DNA of 64,000 nt from Hippophae tibetana (taxonomy: Eukaryota > Streptophyta > Magnoliopsida > Rosales > Elaeagnaceae), in the NCBI GenBank assembly GCA_037013495.1, contig CM072811.1:14638659-14702658 (forward strand), read 5' to 3'. Numbering within the stretch: position 1 is the first letter of the stretch; each line of letters starts with the position of its first letter. Made by a program: the position numbers and the translations under genes. Shown one piece after another: positions 34,835-46,675 of the stretch. The notes beneath the pieces are model-generated. The model did no database searches and was not told the origin of the DNA. It was given only the letters and a program-made list of their open reading frames with translations.

Positions 34835-36175
34835 CATCCTCCAACTAGTTTTTTGCTTGTCCCTTAGTAAGAGAAGCGGTAAAAACTAAAAATTAAACTA
34901 TCCTAAATCACTTTCGTGGATTGAATCAGCTACTTTTAGCTTATGAAACAAGCCTTTAAACCTCTAGGTTTCCATAGTGTATGAGTTTAAGTCTGGTGAG
35001 GGATTTCAGTAATGATACCCACAAAAATTGAACTAAATGTAAAAATTAAAAAGAAATAACAAAAATAAACAAATCAAAAAATAACAAATCAAAAACTAAA
35101 CTTATAACAAAATAAAAACTAAATAAAATCAAAAATAACTTAAAAATAAAATAAAATAAGAAAGCAAAACAAAACATAATAATGTCTCAAGCTTTTTAAT
35201 CTCCTTTAAGATTATAATTAAAATATAAAATAGAAGTAATTTTAAACTTCTTAAACAGTCATAGTTTATAACAATAATTAGTTTAAAATCATTTTCATAC
35301 TTCATTGCAAAAATATTTCAATTTAAAATGACCCAATTTGAGTGTGAGAAATTCAAATTCGCTTCGACTCGATCCTTAGAAGTCAATACTTGCAAAAAAT
35401 TGAATCATATGAGTTCAAGCACTCATACTAAGGAGTATGTGAATATAGTTTATGTTTAAAAATAAACTAATAATTTTTCATATTTACAAAAGAAGAAAGG
35501 CTAAAAAATAATGCATAACTTTGATCTAATGAAAGGAATTGAATGTATAAATTATAATGATATCATATATATTATTTTTATACATCAATCAACCCCATTA
35601 AGAAAACATTTCAAGATATATGTCTTTTATATATGTAGGAAAAATAAATGCAATGACTTCTAATGGAAAAAATTTCTATATTTTTTTTGTACTAACCAAC
35701 TTTTACAATTGTTTAAGGCTAAAAACATCATAGAATGTGGTTTATACTATATATTCTTTACAACTCTATTTTTTAAGAGATTTTTCTACATATATTTTTA
35801 GAGATTGTAAATGTTTGTAGGATTTTGGTAAATAGTCAATTTTTTGGTTTTTTGTTTGATTTTGGTTTAGGTAACCTAATATATGTCTCTTTTTGGTATA
35901 ATCTATGCATGAATAAGATAAAGGCCTATATTTTCAATATTTACTTAAATCATTTAATCTATGTAAATATAAAACAGTATATTAAGATGAGAAATTCATA
36001 CATTTAATGCTAATAATACCTATAGAAATCATCTCAAATTTTGAAGAAATAGAATGAGTGTTTTGAGTAGAAAGAAAATTTCATTCAGAATAAAAGAAAT
36101 TAATGCTCAAATAATATCTCATAAGGGTAGTCCCCACTATTTGATTTATAAACACTGATGTTGGGTTCATTATAA
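34835..36175 (-). other. Antisense Athila 3' region
   Basis: The reverse complement follows Athila-1 from about 12215 back to about 10880: the CTTACTAAGGGACAAGC-like stretch, CACGAAAGTGATTTAGGATAGTTT, then TGAGTTTAAGTC-like and GGTAACCTAA. Heavily diverged and without ORFs; the stretch 35825-36007 is not coding. Confidence 0.7.
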
Positions 36176-36400
36176 TACACTCTATATATCATATAATACA
36201 AGCACATTTTTTTTATAAATTAATATACATGATTAAATTATATAGAATAAGTATTTATAATACACTCTATCTAATATATAACACAAACATATTTTTATAC
36301 AAATAAGTATAGAAGATTAAATTGTATATAATATAATACACTCTATCTAATATATAATACAAACACCTTTTTATACATGTTATATCATACAATATTTACA
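36176..36400. repeat. Short tandem repeat, about 76-85 bp period
   Basis: Three imperfect units begin TACACTCTAT at 36176, 36261 and 36337, each followed by an ATATATAA-ACAAACA stretch. Likely slippage-derived. Confidence 0.55.
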
Positions 36401-36734
36401 AGTTAGTACACATAAATACTATATAATAAATTAAAGGAATAAACTAAAATTAATACAATCTAAAAAAGATAATCATTTTTAAGTTAAAAATTAAGTTAGT
36501 ATTTTTTCTAAATTAAAATTTAAAATTAAATGAAGATTCAAACTTAAAAATTAAAAATTAAAAAGTTTTTTTTTAATTTTCGAATTTCTTTTTAATTTTT
36601 TTAAGAAAAGAAATAATTGAATAAATTAAAGTTTAATTTTTTTTTGAACTCAAAATAAATAAAAAAATCAAAATTATTTCCAATCCAAAAAGTTTTCAAA
36701 ATTTTGATAAATAATTTAAAAATGCTATTTCATT
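36401..36734. other. Low-complexity AT-rich DNA
   Basis: A/T runs and AATTAAAAA phrases only; nothing recognisable. Confidence 0.5.
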
Positions 36735-37268
36735 GTTATGAATAATAAGAATTTGCATAATTGTTTATTGAATCAATATCTATGTTTATTTTTTTTATGT
36801 TATTAGGTTAGGAAACACAAAAAATTAAAATATCGTGACAGGATGTTTAGTCGCCAAAAATTGATGAACAAAATCAAGTCCCTGGTAATGTTCCCCAGAA
36901 ATGATGCTAAAAACTTGATGAACAAAATCGACATCGGGTTAGCAATACCAATTTTTCCGATACTATGGTTTTTTATTTGTAAACTCGCGCAAGTGTACAA
37001 ATCATTTTATTGAAAGTGATAAGTGTACTTTAAAGGTCAATCTAAGAAAGGAATATATGTGGTTTTTAATTTATTATTCAAACATTTAAAAACGAAATTA
37101 AATCCTAAGCATCTTGTCATGATATTTTCATTTTTTTGTGTTTCCTAATCTAATAACATAAAAAAAATTAAACAAAGATATGGATTCAATAAACAATGAT
37201 GAAATTTTCTATCATTCATAACAGTGGAGTATTTATGGACTTAATAATTAAGTTAATTATGCTTGCTC
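36735..37268. repeat. Head-to-head Athila LTR ends with PBS between
   Basis: 36735-36850 is a sense LTR 3' piece (GAATTTGCAT to CGTGACAGGATGTTTAG). From 36851 the orientation flips: antisense PBS repeats (36850-36915), then an antisense LTR end beginning TGATGAAC at 36916 and running to about 37268. Together this is an interrupted palindrome of one LTR family. Confidence 0.7.
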
Positions 37269-40039
37269 AAATAAAAGACAAATATTTAGCCATGCATACG
37301 CTTTATGAATAGACATGTCATAACAATATTACAATCTAAATCAAATGCATGCCAATCAAATAATATCAATGGTCCCTTTAAATTTTTTTTACATACAATA
37401 GTTGCCTAAAAAGATGACAAGAATGATCTCAAAGGAGACCATAAGCCAAAAAGATAAGAATCTGCCTCAAGAGAGAACAATGTCAACAAAATGCACATAG
37501 TTTCCAAACAAGATACCATTGGCCATATTCACATTATCATCAGTCAAGAGAAGAAAAGAAATTAACTAACTAGTGGGAAACATTGGTAACACCCCTAAGA
37601 GAGAGAAAAAAGAAGGGATGCTAGTAAAACATCTCAACATTTGAGGAAGTTTCAATTTCAAACATATACACAAGAGACATACTTAGATAGGGTCAACACC
37701 CCAAACACCAAAAATTCCAATCAAACATAACACACAAGACTAGTTATAGCAATGTATGTCAGTCAAAAGTCCTAAGATAGCTAAATAATCTCTATGACAT
37801 ACAGATGCACAAGGAAAACCTAAGCAAGCACAATACAAAGAAACACCCATATACTTAAAATAGTAACACACCATAGTTTTCTCCAAAATGACATCTAAAG
37901 CATAAGAAAAATAAGTGATGGAAATGGAAAATCAATAATTGATAAGATACAAACAATAAACCTACACTCAACATACTATTTACAAGAATGAAGAACCTAG
38001 CAAAACAAATGAGATGCATTCTATAAGACATGGCATATGAATGACAAGACTACATAATGCAAAATTCTAAGGCTTTGATACTACATGATGAGAACATGTG
38101 ATGTGATGCTCATGTAAATAGCCACATAAGAAGATGCAAGCAGTGAGCAAGGAAAACACACATAAAGAGTCGGTCAAAGTAACTAGCAAGAAAAAATATC
38201 AATAAACAACTGAAATACTCAGTAGATATAAAATCTACAATCTACAGTTAATATACTAGTGATGGTATTCCTTAAAGGTTCTTATCCAGACTAGCAACAC
38301 TATATATAACAATCAACACACAACATGTGAGACATGAATGCATTCAAAACAATAAAGGATTTCCAATCATTTCCAAACTTCATATATGGAAACATATTCA
38401 GTAAATGATGATTGTACTCTGACAACATACAATCAAAGTAAACATATCAAACCAATGATGCCAAGGACATAACTAGAGGATGAAGATATAGATTTCTTAG
38501 AGACTCACATCATACTCACATGTATATAACAGATATAAGAAATATGAATTAATCAAGAAATAGAAAGATTAATTTAATACATTATAAGTAATGTTTAGAA
38601 ATCTAAAGACATGCTATATAGAAAGAAAAGAAAGCATACGACAACATATAACAAATGTGCTTTCTAATCAGAGTTTACATCTAGTATGTTAGAATTTATA
38701 TATGATAGAAACTCATATTGTAAAAATAAACATACTAATCATGCATAACAAACACCATTGAAGGAGTCTGAGACCTGATACACAATCAGGCTTAGAAGAT
38801 AGTGACTCTTTAAGGACTCAACTCAAACATGCAAATCATAAAGAGATAAACATAGATGCAGTACATATTATCAAAGATAGGTAGTATCATAAGGAAATAG
38901 ATATAGAATTTAGTAAATGGATAGTAGGTGATAAATATCAAAACCTTTCTAATTAGAGTTTAAACATTAGTATGTATGAACATAGCTTATTTAAACTATG
39001 ATTATAGTAACCATACATTTAAGCATAAGAAACACTAGATATAACGAGTAAAACACACATAGAAACTCTATATATGCAATAACATTCTTGAGTTGCTTAT
39101 TGCAACTGAGTGTAGCAAACAATCCACTAAAAATAATAAATAGATACACCTCAATAGAAAAGTATTAACCAAAATACCCCTATTATTTAGAACACCTATC
39201 CTAAATACCTATTGGTACTCTCACTTGCTGCCTCTTTGACAACCTAATTCGACGCACAAATTTGGCCCTCCTCCAAAGAAAACACCATCCAATATGGTGT
39301 GATCAGAAAATAAAGATCAATAATATGTAAACTAGACAATCAACATAATCACCCATAAACACAAACATCCCATAAATAACCAATGGATGCATAGTACAAG
39401 ATGTGAGAACTCAAGGAATTTAAACTTAATTCAATCTCACACTGAGGTTTTCACAAATAGCTAGTTGGATCCAAGTAACTTCCAACCAACACATGAGTCA
39501 TACACTACTCACTCATAAACATCATCTTCAGTACTCACCACTCATAAGCACTATTTTGTTCACATATTCACAAATCATTAATATAGAGAACACACAAGGT
39601 ATTAGTGATCTGGAAACATAAAGGCAAGATGTCAATTTGATAGAGCTTTGCTAAATGTTTTATGGATGCAAACTAAGAAACAATGTGGGGTGATAGAAAT
39701 TTCCCAAGCCATGGTTAACCTCACCACCTCCTCTACATGGACCTCACTAAGAGTGGTGGCTAGGTGTGTAGCAAGGTAGATAATAAGGTGCTAAAAAATC
39801 CACTTTTGTTTCCAAAAATACATGTAAAACCAACACTCCACTTAGCATGTAGACTATGAAAACTAACCACATGGTATGTGTAAACATGCTAGCTTAAAAA
39901 GTGTACCTAACTATATGTGTGTGAATTACTAATTTATAGTAACCAACCTTATACAAAAGCAGAAAAATACTCTAAGTAAGAAAAAAATTGTGTTTTGCAC
40001 ACGGGTAGATAATAGACAAACACGGGTACAACATAACTT
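37269..40039. other. Unassigned AT-rich DNA with a PBS-like site
   Basis: No ORF that I can support. At 38071-38083 the minus strand reads TAGTATCAAAGCC, two changes from the initiator-Met PBS, followed by CATGATGAG-like sequence, so an antisense LTR may start at about 38086. Loose ~300-bp duplications are visible around 38650-38770 and 38930-39060 (TTTCTAAT-AGAGTTTA phrases). The partner LTR was not found. Confidence 0.35.
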
Positions 40040-40620
40040 ACAATTTGTACTCGCATAGTTTTGTATATTTTAAAAAGGGTCTGAGCTCTATCTTTGCTGT
40101 AGTGTCGATGGATGAATTTCATTGCATCGTCGACTCTGAAATTGCCAATGATGCATGGAATGTACTTGCTTTCGCTTATTAGGGAATTTCTCAAGTACAG
40201 TAGGAAAAAATGGAGATTGTTAACATCTCAGTTCGAGTCTCTTAAAATGAGCAACATTGAACCCTTTAGTCTATATTTTGCTCCTTTTTGTGATATTATT
40301 AATACTTGTAATACACTGGGTAAGAAAATTTCTCTACGTATACTTTTAAAATAGACTTCTAAATTCAATGGTGGGAGATTAAATGATGAAGTTCACTACT
40401 TTAGAGCATAGCAAGATTATCGACACCTTGAAAATTGTTAAGCTAGCTAGGTCTATTCAAACCTGTTAGCCTCTTGAGCCACCCAAGAAGAACATGGACA
40501 TGACATTTAAAAGATTCTATAAAGGTATCATCTGACATGATAATGATTTAGATGATGAATCTATTATTTTATTTGCTTGTAGGTTCAAGAAGTACCTTAA
40601 GCCAACTAGTAAATAAAACA
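40040..40620 (+). pseudogene. Decayed Ty1/Copia gag (UBN2-type)
   Basis: Frame-shifted peptides in order: FAVVSMDEFHCIVDSEIANDAWNVL, LLTSQFESLKMSNIEPFSLYF, DIINTCNTLGKKIS, TTLEHSKIIDTLKIVKLARSIQTC, PPKKNMDMTFKRFYKG and FACRFKKYLK. This is the ordered pattern of plant Copia Gag (AKEAWDxL, LxxxFExLxM, LGEKI, IEESKDI, LxGSLQT). At least four stops or frame changes. No zinc knuckle or pol follows. Confidence 0.7.
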
Positions 40621-41192
40621 ACTTTCTAAACAAGGAGAAATAAAGTTGGGTCAAGGTTTAATGGAGATAACATAGCTTTGAGGATATAACTTCTGAGTTT
40701 AAGACTAAAGTATCACAAGCTACCCGAACTTAAAGAATTAGGAAATTTTGAGGATGAAAGTTTCTATAAGAGGGTAGGAATTTAAAATCCCAATAATTCA
40801 TTATATATGATTAAATTCTTAAAATTAACTTTAGAAGGTATTTTAAAGTATACAGATGTATTGGAAGTTTTTCATGTGAAAAATTGGATCGAATTGGAAA
40901 TATTTGGAAAATTTCAACATTCCTCATTGAGTCCCTTACTAAACCCCTCATCGAAGCCTAATTTGACTCTTGCCAAACTCTTATTGAACCTCTAGCAAGG
41001 GTGGTCGACAAAGGGTGGTTGGTAAGCAAAACTTTTGTTCTATAAATAGGCCAAACCATCCCTTATTTTCTTCACAGCAATTTCCTTTGTTCTCTATCTC
41101 TCTAAAAAAATTTCTTTAAAGTGTTTGGATTTTTCAATACATTTTGGGATGCCTCTCAGGGATAAAATATCAAGGTGTTTTGGGTTCGAAAG
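40621..41192. other. Unassigned, AT-rich
   Basis: An open stretch at 40807-40995 has no recognisable family. TATAAATAGG near 41042 could be a TATA box of an old LTR. No other signal. Confidence 0.35.
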
Positions 41193-42640
41193 TGAAAGTT
41201 CATTTAATTATAGATCTAATTATCTAGTCAGCGAAAGTATGGAAAATTAAAATTTTGTAACTAGCCAAACAACCAATCATGTGTACATAAAGCAATACGG
41301 AAATAAAAGTTTCAACAAAAGATTTTTAGGTGGAAACAACCTAGGACATACCAATGACATAAGAGGAAAACCACCAATCACTAAACCACCTAACTCTTCA
41401 CTATGAAAAGTAAGTATCCAGTTACAAGGCTAGGACTCAAAGTACACACCCAAAAAAGGCCCCCAAGTAATCTACTTACAAGCTGCTACTTTCATCATAG
41501 TCTCCATAAGATGGGCATTTGAATCTAGAATAGTATTATCACAAACTCTAGTCCTATGAGTTTATCGAACCCGCACCATTATCACCTAAAACTTTAGCAC
41601 ATGAACACAAGTGTAAATGTGTCTCCCAAAGAAAATTCAATAATGAATAACCTAATTAGTTAATTTAAACAATATATCATATAAATAAACGACAACTAGG
41701 AACTCTAGAACAATTAGTTTAAGCACAAGCTCAATAAAGATAGATTCTTTAAAGATCGATCGTCAAACCAAATAATTATTATATGACACACACAATTACT
41801 TGATCAAAAAAATTCAAGAATGAAAAAAAAAACGTTATAAGAACATTTAACCAAAATATCATAAACCAATAAGGCATATTAATTAATCAAACACAACTAC
41901 CAATGTTTTAATATATTAACTAAATAAAGAAGCCTAAGGAATTATGATCTTATATTTGAAAAATAAGAGAGATAATAAAAGATGAAGAGAATAAGCACAA
42001 TAGCTCTTGTGTGGTTAGATTTAAATGTGTGCTTATGGTTTATATTTAAATAATATTTTAAAGCACAATAAGTTAAAGTGGAATTACTATAATGCCCATT
42101 AAATTAGTTAAATCACTTTTAAGAAATAAGGATAATACTATAAAAACCAATCCAATTCTTATTAAAAATATATTTTAAAATCAGATGACTGGTTGCTTGA
42201 TATCAATCTAAGTGCTCGATCGATTGAGTACATTAGTCGATCGATCAAACATATTCTATATCAATCTAGTGATCATTTAATTATTATTTATAAAACTGTA
42301 TATGGTGTATTCAATGTGTAATGAGCCTACATTGCATCCTTCCAAATAATAACTTACTAATCCATAGTTGTACCAAGAAATTATAACGGTTGTACTAGTG
42401 AACCAACCTCCAAAAATGAAATAGACAAAATATTATTTTTTGATTTTCTGAATCAATTCTTACATGTTCTATTCAGGAAGTATCAAATGCTCTTTAAAAA
42501 TAAAATTTCATTTTTTAGTAAATTCGATGGCTATTCACGGAATGTGAGAAGTAGACAAATAATCATTTGATTTTATAAGAAATTTAAGAATTTCTTGGAA
42601 ATCCTCCAAGATCCATACATTATTTTTTCTTTGACCTCTC
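41193..42640 (-). repeat. Left LTR copy of Gypsy-B (3' LTR), with unassigned tail
   Basis: 41193-41860 aligns with 58272-58850: TGAAAGTTC, TAAGTATCCAGTTACAAG, CTACTTTCATCATAGTCTCC, CAATAATGAA and AAGCACAAGCT in the same order. Beyond 41860 the copies cannot be followed, and the rest to 42640 is AT-rich without coding sequence. The Athila-2 insertion now separates this LTR from Gypsy-B internal DNA at 54636-58271. Confidence 0.6.
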
Positions 42641-42708
42641 AAAAATAGAAGAAAAGGGGAAAGTAGGGACATGTTTGAAGGTTTGAAAAATTTAGTTGAT
42701 TTTTACAA

Positions 42709-42862
42709 AGATGGAGTAGCATGCTCGTCTATATACCCTAGCATTCTCTTGTCTCCAGAAGGCTTTACATAATCTAGAACTTTGGTTAACCTTTCAGCTC
42801 TAATAGTTAACCTTCTTAGTGCTTCCATTGATTGTTCAATTTCTTGCATATGATTCTTGTTT
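42709..42862 (-). pseudogene. Antisense Ty1/Copia gag-linker fragment
   Basis: The minus strand reads KNHMQEIEQSMEALRRLTIRAERLTKVLDYVKPSGDKRMLGYIDE before a stop. The coiled coil followed by L(D)xxLxxGKPSGDKRGLGY is a recognisable plant Copia segment between gag and the GAG-pre-integrase domain. The rest is not recognisable. Confidence 0.6.
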
Positions 42863-43465
42863 TCCTATTTAACATCTACAAGATTTGAATTCAAAACATT
42901 ATCATGTTCAGACAGTTTAATTTTTTTCTTTTTTTATAATTGAGGAATTTCTTTCAATGGATTTAAGTATGTCATTTAGTATAACTACTTTGGTGACTTG
43001 ATGAAAGTTGAGTCATTAGTGTACTTTTCTACTTAATATTTGCTTGTTTTATTCAATAAATAGTATTTTTGGAGTTAAAAATATTAAAATATGAACTTTC
43101 TAGTAAAAAGGGGTGAAAATATAGTCTTTGGAAATTTTCTAGCTATATTGTTTGGAATTGTTTTGGATTTTTAACGAATTTTTTAATGCAAGACCAATCA
43201 AAAGCTACCACTTGGATTCCATGCAAGTATAAGAGCTTACCAGGCATGCCACTTGGATGACACACAAGTAGAGAGGCCCAATCATGTGATATCAAACAAT
43301 GACACATGTTAACACAATCTTTTTGGTGCAAACCCTCTAGGCAAGGAACCCTAGGAACCTACGAATCAAAGGAATATGAGCAATCAATTTTCTAAGAACA
43401 TGTTAAAGATGATAAGATTAGACTCTTAAGGAAAAAACCCAACCTTGAAATGCCACAATTGATTA
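42863..43465. other. Unassigned non-coding DNA
   Basis: AT-rich; the short ORF at 43143-43331 has no family resemblance. The GGCAAGGAACCCTAGGAACC phrase near 43339 looks like retroelement flank. Confidence 0.35.
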
Positions 43466-43807
43466 TCACTCACTTTGATAAGTCAAATTTAAGCATTCAA
43501 TCAAGAACATAAGAAGGTAAAGTAAAAAGCTTTCTGAAATAAACTTTTTATTAACAATATATAGTCTTCCCAAGATTACATAGCTGCTGCATTTTTATAA
43601 CAAAAAATCCTCATGAAAACCTATATGCAAATTGAAGCCTAAAGAAAACCCTAGGAATAAATTCAAACCCTAAAGAAAAAAATCCCAGAAGAAATAGGCC
43701 TAATTAGTGGTGGATTGGGCCTAATCAATCCATAAAAATAAAAGACTAAAAAAACTTATGATAAATAAAACGTAAAGGCCCATAATTAATTAAAACAACA
43801 ATATCTT
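43466..43807. repeat. 342-bp direct repeat flanking Athila-2, left copy
   Basis: From TCACTCACTTTGATAAG to ACAACAATATCTT, ending exactly at the base before the Athila-2 5' LTR. The right copy (54293-54635) starts right after the 3' LTR. I count about five differences. Sequence left of this copy and right of the other are unique, as for a very long target duplication. Confidence 0.85.
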
Positions 43808-45791
43808 TGACAACTGTATTTTATATAGTTATTTTCAACTATTTTATTAATTAAAATTGCTATGTTCTTAATGTTTTTAGTTAATTTTAGTTTAATAAAT
43901 TAGTATTTACTGTTTTTTAAATATTTTAATAAAAATTAAATAATTTGTATCGAAAACGTACTTAATTACAAATTTGTGTCCAAAAATATAATTTCAAATA
44001 AAAGAGTGCTTAATTGCAATTTGTAAAAGTAGAAAATATAATTTAAATTAAAATCGGGCTTAATTTTAATTATTGAAAGTTTAAACATTTAATTTAAATT
44101 ACCAAAAGGGCTATATTGCAATTAAACAAAGTTTAAAATGTAATTTGAAATATATTTGTGGGTGAAAATACAATTAATAAAAGTGAGTTTTCTACGCAGG
44201 AGAGAAATTCCACGTGGCATTATCCACGCTTCACTGTGGACCATCAGATCAACGCATAAACGGTTAGGATGCGTGCGTGTTCTTCAAACCTAACCAAGGA
44301 GAGTGGGTGTAGAATTCCTCTGTCACGCGGCTCGGCGCCCGAGTGGGGCCCACTGGCCGCGCAGACTGGCATGCAGGGTGGGACCCACATGTCGGCTGCG
44401 CAAAATTCCCCGAGGCACATCGCTCACCGTTGGATCAGTTGAACGGTCCAGATTGAAGCACGTGGATCTAGCTGTCGCGCACCGAGCCACTCTTCGACAA
44501 ATTCGCGTCTGTTGCGCTCCATCGTTTCTCCATAAGCCCAACCTGCCCATCCAATGAAACACTGACACGTGTCTCTGAATTGCTGGCAGCCAATCACATG
44601 GCAACACGTGGCATGCGTAGAAGAAAAAAAAAATTAGAAACGCGCAGAATTCTTTTCACTCGTGATGTTTTTTTATTCCCCCCCCCCCCCCCATTTATTT
44701 GTGTCCCCCACTAATATAAAAAAATAATAATAAATAAAAAAGGAATAATTGAAAAGTGGGGGATATATGTAACAAAATTTTTTCATTTGGACGCGTTTTT
44801 ATTTTGGTTTTGTTTTAGTTTTTTTTTTTGCAGAATTCTTTATTCTTCGTTTTTTCATTTTTATTTTGAGCAGAGAGTTCTCTCTCAAAATTTTAAAGGG
44901 ATTTTCAAGTTCTCTGGTTTCTTTAATTATTTCCTCTTAAGAAGTTTTCATTTTTCCTCTCTGCGTGTCTCTTTTACACGCAGAAAAGTTTATTTTGACA
45001 TTTTTGTTGTGTATTATCTTAGGGAAATTACAGAGAAAGAGGTTGACAAAGAAGAAGGAAATGGAAGAAATTATTTTTCATTGAGGAATCGTGAAAGAGT
45101 TTCTCCTAACTCATTTTCTTTTAATTTTTGTGGTGTTGTAATTTTAATTTCTGCTATGAACTAATCTATTTGTTCTAGGATTGCAGTGTTACATAAATTA
45201 TGAAACTTGAAGTAATTATTTTTGAATGATTTGTGGAACTGTTTTAAGTTGTTTATTTTACCTGCTTTAAATGTTTTTAATTATGGGAAGATTAATTAAC
45301 TGATATGTGGCACTTAAATAAACTTGAAAAAGGAATTTTTGTGTGTTGCTCGGGATAAAATAACGTATATACATAAGGGATAGAAATATACTTTTATTGT
45401 ATGTGTAACTTTTTGAGAACTCAAAACTTAATAAATCTGGTTGAAATTAATTCTCATAGGAATATAGTGAATCATTTTAACTGGATGTGTCTGTATGGAG
45501 CTTGAAAAAGATATATGGATAAATTAGGAGTTCTTGGTTAATAACTTAAAACATGAGACCATAAATCAAGAGAGAATAAAATATTCAAGTGAATTAATTT
45601 GGGTAAACTACAATCCTAGAATTTTCATAAAAATTGTTAAAAAGAAACAAAAATATTGATTAAGTCAAACTGCATAAAATTATTGATTGTTTGAATAAAA
45701 TTAGGTTTAAATAATTTTAGTAATTAACAAGAGTTGGTAACATTTCTCTGTGGGAACGATAATTTATTTATCATAATATTACTTGAGACCG
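43808..45791 (+). repeat. Athila-2 5' LTR, 3' end truncated
   Basis: Begins TGACAACTGTATTTT and matches 52263-54264. AT-rich first 400 bp, a GC-rich block 44200-44620, a run of 15 C at 44678-44692, then AT-rich U5. It ends at ACTTGAGACCG, where the 3' LTR continues with TGTATACTTGCACG. ORFs in the GC block and at 44787-45164 are not genes. Confidence 0.88.
44211..44612 (+). promoter_or_regulatory. ABRE-like CACGTGGC motifs and ACACGTGT in the Athila-2 LTR
   Basis: CACGTGGC lies at 44211-44218 and 44605-44612, ACACGTGT at about 44565, and CCAAT at 44590. CACGTGGC is the core of ABA-response elements. In the 3' LTR both CACGTGGC sites are mutated (CACGAGGC and CACGTGAC), so control, if any, has decayed. 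Confidence 0.4.
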
Positions 45792-45796
45792 TTTTA

Positions 45797-46675
45797 GGCA
45801 TAATGGAGTCACTGATGATGCTATTCGGTTGAGACTTTTTCCTTTTTCACTTAGGGAAAAGGCTAAAAATTGGTTGAATTCATTACCATGTGGATCTATC
45901 ACTACTTGGGAGGATTTGGCGTAAAATTTTTGGCCAAATACTTTCCACCGGCAAAGACTGCACGGATGAGGAATGAAATCACCACTTTTATGCAGTTTGA
46001 CTCAGAATCATTATATGAAGCTTGGGAGAGGTACAAGGAGCTACTTAGAAGATGTCCTCACCACGGATTACCGAAGTGGCTTCAAGTTCAAACATTTTAT
46101 AATAGCTTGATGGGACAAACCAGAAACATGATTGACGCTGCAGCAGGTGGTGCTCTAATGGGGAAATCAATCGATGAAGCTTACAACTTATTAGAGGAAA
46201 TGGCTTCAAATAGTTATGAGTGGGCATCAGAGAGGATGTTGCCTAAGAAAGCAGCTGGAATTCATGAGATTGATGCTATGACCGCCTTAACTGCACAAGT
46301 ATCCGCATTAGTAAAAAAGATGGATACCATGGGTGTCCATTCTATTCAGATTCCTTTGTGGCATGTGAAATTTGCAATGGAAATCATGCCAGTGAGAGAT
46401 GTCCTCACAACGCTGAATTTGTCAATTTTGTTTCCAATTACAATAGGAATCAAAAGAATCAAAACAATCCCTATTCCAACACTTACAATCCAGGATGGAA
46501 GAATCACCCTAATTTTTTTTGGAGTAATAATCAAGGCCAATCATCTTCTATGAAGCCCACTCATCCTCCAGGTTTTCATAATCAAGTCCCACAACAAGAG
46601 AGAAAGCCTTCATTGGAAGATATGTTTTCTCAATACATGGCTAAGAATGAGACTATTCTCCAGAATCAGGCATAA
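45797..46675 (+). pseudogene. Athila-2 gag, 5'-truncated and frameshifted
   Basis: It enters mid-gag as HNGVTDDAIRLRLFPFSLREKAKNWLNSLPCGSITTWEDLA, hits a frameshift at about 45921, continues FLAKYFPPAKTARMRNEITTF, YEAWERYKELLRRCPHHGLP and AAAGGALMGKS, then shifts again near 46355 into CEICNGNHASERCPHN (an intact C-x2-C-x4-H-x4-C knuckle), SNTYNPGWKNHPNF and QYMAKNETILQNQA, ending at TAA 46673-46675. The N-terminal part of gag is gone. Compare Gag1/Gag2 of Athila-1: same lineage but a clearly different family. Confidence 0.88.

Noticed and set aside
38071..39060. Full antisense Copia or Gypsy element starting at the PBS-like site
   Set aside because: No partner LTR or coding domain could be followed, so it was kept only as a note in a non-coding entry.
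43808..43812. ATCTT / CTCAC as the Athila-2 TSD
   Set aside because: The 5-mers next to the LTRs do not match; the flanking repeat is 342 bp instead.
44303..44607. ORFs in the Athila-2 LTR GC block, repeated at 52577-53061
   Set aside because: Open on both strands, not conserved in frame between the LTRs, and inside promoter-type sequence.
44787..45164. 125-residue Phe/Ser-rich ORF in the Athila-2 5' LTR
   Set aside because: It is U5/R sequence; the matching part of the 3' LTR is broken by indels, and no known domain is present.
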